From Streptomyces sp. 846.5 (GTDB taxonomy: Bacteria > Actinomycetota > Actinomycetes > Streptomycetales > Streptomycetaceae): a stretch of DNA of 64,000 nt. The translations under genes were made by a program, and so were the position numbers. The stretch covers positions 2,000,555-2,064,554 of the forward strand of contig NZ_SOBN01000001.1 in NCBI RefSeq assembly GCF_004365705.1, in the 5' to 3' direction. The notes below the pieces were generated by a model. The model did no database searches. It was not told where the DNA came from and worked only from the letters and a program-made list of their open reading frames with translations. This document shows, piece after piece, positions 60,995 through 64,000 of this stretch (position 1 is the first letter of the stretch; every line of letters starts with the position of its first letter).

Positions 60995-62488
60995 TCACAT
61001 GTGTACGGCGGCCGGCGCGTCCGGGTCCACCGAGATCCGGCCGCGGCGGTAGAGCGCTCCGGTGAGGACCAGGCCGACCACGAAGAACCCGGCCGACCAC
61101 CAGTAGGCAGTGCTGTAGCTGTGCAGTTGGGCCTGGGCCAGCACCGTCGGGCTCGCCGTCCTCCCCACCATGTAGCTGGTGGCGGCGCTGGAGGCCAGGG
61201 TGTTGAGCAGCGCGGTGCCGATGGAGCCGCCGATCTGCTGCATGGTGTTGACGGTCGCCGAGGCGACGCCCGCGTCCGCCGGGTCGATCCGGTCGGTGGC
61301 CAGGCTCATCGCCGGGGGCATCACCAGGCCCAGGCCCAGACCGGTGATCACCAGCGCCGGAAGCACCGAGGTGGTGTAGCCGCTGTTCGCGCCGAGGCCG
61401 GTGAGCAGCACCATGCCGGCGGCCGCCAGGCCCATGCCCAGCGGGACCACCGGCTTGGGGCCGATCCGGGGGATCAGCACATTGGTCGCGATCTGCGCGG
61501 TGACGATCAGCGCGCCGATCATCGGCAGGAACGCCAGCCCGGTGCTGACCGGCGTGTAGTGCCGGGAGACCTGGAGGTAGTAGGTCAGGAACAGGAACAC
61601 GCCGAACATGCCCGCGCCGGAGATGCCGACGGCCAGGAACGAGGCGCCGCGGTTGCGGTCGAACAGCACCCGCAGCGGCAGCAGCGGGTGCTCGGCACGC
61701 GACTGCCACCAGCCGAAGGCGGCGATCAGCAGCCCGCCCGCGACCAGGAAGCCCCAGGTCATCGGGGAGGACCAGTGGTGCGTCTCGGCGTTGGAGAAGC
61801 CGTAGACCAGGCCGAAGAGGCCGGCGGTGACCAGCAGCGTGCCGGGGATGTCCAGCTTGGGGCGGTCGGCCGGGGCACCGGGCTTGAGCAGGATCAGGCC
61901 GCCGACGAGGGCGAGCACCGCGAAGAACAGGTTGACGTAGAGGGTCCAGCGCCAGCTGAGGTGCTCGGTGAGCAGCCCGCCGAGCAGCAGCCCCAGGCCG
62001 CCGCCGGCCCCGGCGATGGCGCCGTAGATCCCGAACGCCTTGGCGCGCTCCCTGGCGTCGGTGAAGGTGGTGTTGAGCAGCGAGAGGGCGGCGGGTGCGA
62101 GCAGGGCGCCGAACATGCCCTGCAGGGCCCGTCCGATGACCAGGACCTCGAAGTTGCCGGCCGCACCGGCCAGGGCCGAGGCGACCGCGAAGCCGACCAC
62201 TCCGACCAGGAACACGGTCTTCCGGCCGATCAGGTCGGCCAGGCGTCCGCCGATCAGCAGCAGGCTGCCGAAGGCCAGCGAGTAGGCGGTGATCACCCAC
62301 TGCCGGTCGCTGTCGTTGAAGCCCAGTGCGTGCTGGGCCGAGGGCAGCGCGATGTTCATGACGGTCGCGTCGAGCACGACCATCAGCTGGGCGAGGGCGA
62401 TGACGGCCAGCACCCACCAGCGGTGCGTGGAGGCGGGCTCTACGCCGGACGGGGTGTCGGTGCGGGCGCCGACGGTGGTCTGGGTCAT
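60995..62488 (-). CDS. MFS multidrug exporter, DHA2 (EmrB/QacA) family
   Basis: 497 aa, 14 predicted helices. WWVLAVIALAQLMVVLDATV has the conserved Asp and motif D1 (LDATVMNIALP), GGRLADLIGRK is motif A, and APAALSLLNTTFTDARERAKAFG belongs to the family. Proton-driven export of drugs or natural products. Between it and the tetR gene lie two palindromes with repeated CGAAAC half-sites, so it is almost surely TetR-regulated. Confidence 0.92.
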   Translation of the reverse strand: MTQTTVGARTDTPSGVEPASTHRWWVLAVIALAQLMVVLDATVMNIALPSAQHALGFNDSDRQWVITAYSLAFGSLLLIGGRLADLIGRKTVFLVGVVGFAVASALAGAAGNFEVLVIGRALQGMFGALLAPAALSLLNTTFTDARERAKAFGIYGAIAGAGGGLGLLLGGLLTEHLSWRWTLYVNLFFAVLALVGGLILLKPGAPADRPKLDIPGTLLVTAGLFGLVYGFSNAETHHWSSPMTWGFLVAGGLLIAAFGWWQSRAEHPLLPLRVLFDRNRGASFLAVGISGAGMFGVFLFLTYYLQVSRHYTPVSTGLAFLPMIGALIVTAQIATNVLIPRIGPKPVVPLGMGLAAAGMVLLTGLGANSGYTTSVLPALVITGLGLGLVMPPAMSLATDRIDPADAGVASATVNTMQQIGGSIGTALLNTLASSAATSYMVGRTASPTVLAQAQLHSYSTAYWWSAGFFVVGLVLTGALYRRGRISVDPDAPAAVHM

Positions 62489-62501
62489 GGTCTCTCTCCG
62501 A

Positions 62502-62516
62502 ACGAAACGGTTTCGT
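62502..62516. promoter_or_regulatory. TetR operator candidate, proximal
   Basis: ACGAAAC-G-GTTTCGT, a perfect 7+1+7 palindrome 14 bases before the MFS start codon. Confidence 0.6.
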
Positions 62517-62537
62517 ACTCGACCACCACCATAGAAT

Positions 62538-62573
62538 GCGGCTTATCGAAACTCAAGCGTTTCGATAAGCCGC
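62538..62573. promoter_or_regulatory. TetR operator candidate, distal (15-bp inverted repeat)
   Basis: GCGGCTTATCGAAAC and its exact complement around a 6-base spacer, 16 bases after the tetR stop. It carries the same CGAAAC/GTTTCG half-sites as 62502-62516. It could also act as the tetR terminator, but no U-run follows. Confidence 0.6.
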
Positions 62574-62588
62574 AGGTGTGACTGTGAC

Positions 62589-63173
62589 TCAGACGACACC
62601 GAGCGCGGGCAGGACCACCGCGTCGACATAACGGGACAGGTACTCGCCGTCGGCGAACTTGCCCTCCAGGAACTTCCGGGCGATCACCGCCCCCAGCACC
62701 ATGTGGGCGAAGAACTCCACGGCCGCGGCGTCGGCCGCGATCTCTCCCCGGTCCACCGCCCGCCGGACCATGGCGTCCAGCTTCGCCCGCTCCGGGTCGA
62801 TCAGCATCTCCTGCAGGGCGGCCGCCAGGTCCGGGTTGCTGCTCACGGCGTGGCCGATGGCGCCCATGAACGAGGTGTCGTGCTCGGCCGCGTCGCCGAC
62901 CTCGTCGGCCAGCCGGTGCAGGTCGCCGCGCAGGCTGCCGGTGTCCACGTCCAGGGTCTTCACCGGCCGGTTGTGCCGCATGGCGGCGGCCACCAGCTGC
63001 GGCTTGCCCTGCCACTGCCGGTACAGGGTGGCCTTGCTGGACCGGCTGCGGGCCGCGACGGCGTCCATGGTCATGGCCTCGTAGCCGACCTCGCGCACCA
63101 GCTCGATCACGGCCTGGTAGAGCTCGGCCTCCCGCTCACTGCTGAGCCGGGAACGGCGCACCGTCGCGGTCAT
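62589..63173 (-). CDS. TetR family transcriptional regulator
   Basis: 194 aa. N-terminal helix-turn-helix (about 15-60; ELYQAVIELVREVGYEAMTM, DAVAARSRSSKATLYRQWQG) and a C-terminal ligand domain of the TetR_C_16/AcrR-like type (ADAAAVEFFAHMVLGAVIAR). Located directly upstream of the drug exporter on the same strand, with operators in between; probable repressor released by the exported compound. Confidence 0.9.
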   Translation of the reverse strand: MTATVRRSRLSSEREAELYQAVIELVREVGYEAMTMDAVAARSRSSKATLYRQWQGKPQLVAAAMRHNRPVKTLDVDTGSLRGDLHRLADEVGDAAEHDTSFMGAIGHAVSSNPDLAAALQEMLIDPERAKLDAMVRRAVDRGEIAADAAAVEFFAHMVLGAVIARKFLEGKFADGEYLSRYVDAVVLPALGVV

Positions 63174-63189
63174 CGCTGCCCCCCGATCC

Positions 63190-64000
63190 CTACAGCCCGA
63201 CGGCCTTCATCAGCTGGCCGACCTCGGGGTTGGTGAGGCGGCGCAGCCAACCGGACTTCTGGTCGCCCAGCGCGATCGGGCCGAACTGCACCCGGACCAG
63301 CTTCTCGACCGGGTAGCCGGCCTCGGCCAGCAGCCGGCGCACGATGTGCTTGCGGCCCTCGTGCAGGCTCACCTCGACCAGGTAGTTCTTGCCGACGTTC
63401 TGGACCACCTTGAAGCTGTCGGCGCGGGCCCAGCCGTCCTCCAGCTCGACGCCCTTGGCCAGCTGCTTGCCCAGGTCGCGGGGGATCGGGCCCTGGATCG
63501 CGGCCAGATAGGTCTTGGTGACGCCGTACTTGGGGTGGGTCAGCCGGTGCGCCAGCTCGCCGTGGTTGGTGAGCAGGATGATGCCCTCGGTCTCGGTGTC
63601 CAGCCGGCCCACGTGGAACAGCCGGGTCTCCCGGTTGTTCACGTAGTCGCCCAGGCACTGGCGGCCGTCGGGGTCCTCCATGGTGGCCACCACGCCGGCC
63701 GGCTTGTTGAGCGCGAAGAACAGGTACGACTGGGTGGCGACGGTCAGGCCGTCCACCTTGATCTCGTCATGGGCGGCGTCGACCCGCTTGCCCTGCTCGC
63801 GCACCAGCTCGCCGTTGACCTCGACGCGGCCCTGCTCGATCAGCTCCTCGCAGGCGCGACGGCTGCCCATGCCGGCCCGCGCCAGCACCTTCTGCAGCCG
63901 CTCGCCCTCGGGCTCGCCGTGCGTCTTCGGCAGCTTCACGGCCGGCTTGTCGTGCCGGGCCCGCACCGCGTCCTCGACCTTGGCCTGCAGCTCGCGCGAG
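63190..64000 (-). CDS. RluB/RsuA-type pseudouridine synthase, 5' end outside window
   Basis: The frame is open to the edge of the window, and upstream codons (SRELQAKVEDAVRARHDKP) look like the usual N-terminal extension, so the start lies beyond 64000. S4 domain: GERLQKVLARAGMGSRRACE. Catalytic Asp in HVGRLDTETEGIILLTN; LNKPAGVV and EGRKHIVRRL motifs follow. It converts a specific uridine of 23S (or 16S) rRNA to pseudouridine. In Streptomyces such a gene typically sits between scpB and tyrA; here a TetR/MFS pair and others are inserted. Confidence 0.9.
   Translation of the reverse strand, partial: SRELQAKVEDAVRARHDKPAVKLPKTHGEPEGERLQKVLARAGMGSRRACEELIEQGRVEVNGELVREQGKRVDAAHDEIKVDGLTVATQSYLFFALNKPAGVVATMEDPDGRQCLGDYVNNRETRLFHVGRLDTETEGIILLTNHGELAHRLTHPKYGVTKTYLAAIQGPIPRDLGKQLAKGVELEDGWARADSFKVVQNVGKNYLVEVSLHEGRKHIVRRLLAEAGYPVEKLVRVQFGPIALGDQKSGWLRRLTNPEVGQLMKAVGL

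Overview
The window is high-GC DNA with strong actinobacterial codon bias, frequent GTG starts and gene families typical of Streptomycetaceae: two Rpf-type transglycosylases with LysM domains, an LAXTG sortase substrate, and a der-cmk-tyrA block with an rluB-type gene nearby. The right part (about 41-64 kb) looks like ordinary chromosome. The left and middle parts (about 4.3-41 kb) are accessory and have been rearranged repeatedly.

Layout. 0-4.2 kb: an acetyltransferase-aminotransferase fusion for amino-sugar synthesis, a DUF4012 protein and a sortase-type surface protein. 4.3-15.4 kb: a graveyard of mobile DNA. It holds two integrase pieces, IS701, ISAs1-like and rve-type transposase remnants, a thioesterase-transposase chimera, and the ends of an MprF-like gene, a Ser/Thr kinase and a proV-proW pair. 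A few intact genes sit among them (class C serine hydrolase, low-GC beta-helix protein, DUF899 protein, phosphoribosyltransferase), and there is a well-formed TPP riboswitch with no thiamine gene behind it. 15.6-20.8 kb: a complete glycine betaine type ABC transporter (ATPase, fused double permease, lipoprotein) followed by an IclR regulator. The same TTGCG-N5-GCAA type palindrome precedes both the transporter and the regulator. 20.8-23.3 kb: IS5 and S1-domain remnants, an unknown 465-aa protein and two tandem atypical tRNAs.

23.3-40.95 kb: a probable genomic island of about 17.6 kb. An intact tRNA-Pro(GGG) lies at its right edge, and a 42-bp copy of that tRNA's 3' end (one mismatch) lies at its left edge. 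Each copy has its own hairpin just downstream. The cargo is a glycan-foraging locus: a ROK regulator, and divergently an oxidoreductase, a sugar ABC transporter, a 1692-aa beta-helix plus GH20 protein and a 1179-aa beta-helix CAZyme. The two big secreted proteins share a C-terminal module. One complete IS lies next to the ROK gene. No integrase was found inside.

41-64 kb: MFS exporter, acyl-CoA thioesterase II, a GT-C-like membrane protein, a branched-chain amino acid type ABC system (binding protein on one strand; fused LivH-LivM, LivG and LivF on the other), two Rpf proteins (one with a long structured leader), unknown actinobacterial proteins, der, cmk, tyrA, an M24 peptidase, a DUF952 protein, a TetR-controlled drug exporter with palindromic operators, and the 3' part of an RluB-type pseudouridine synthase that runs off the end of the window.

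All functional names rest on reading the translated sequence and recalling family motifs. No database search was possible.
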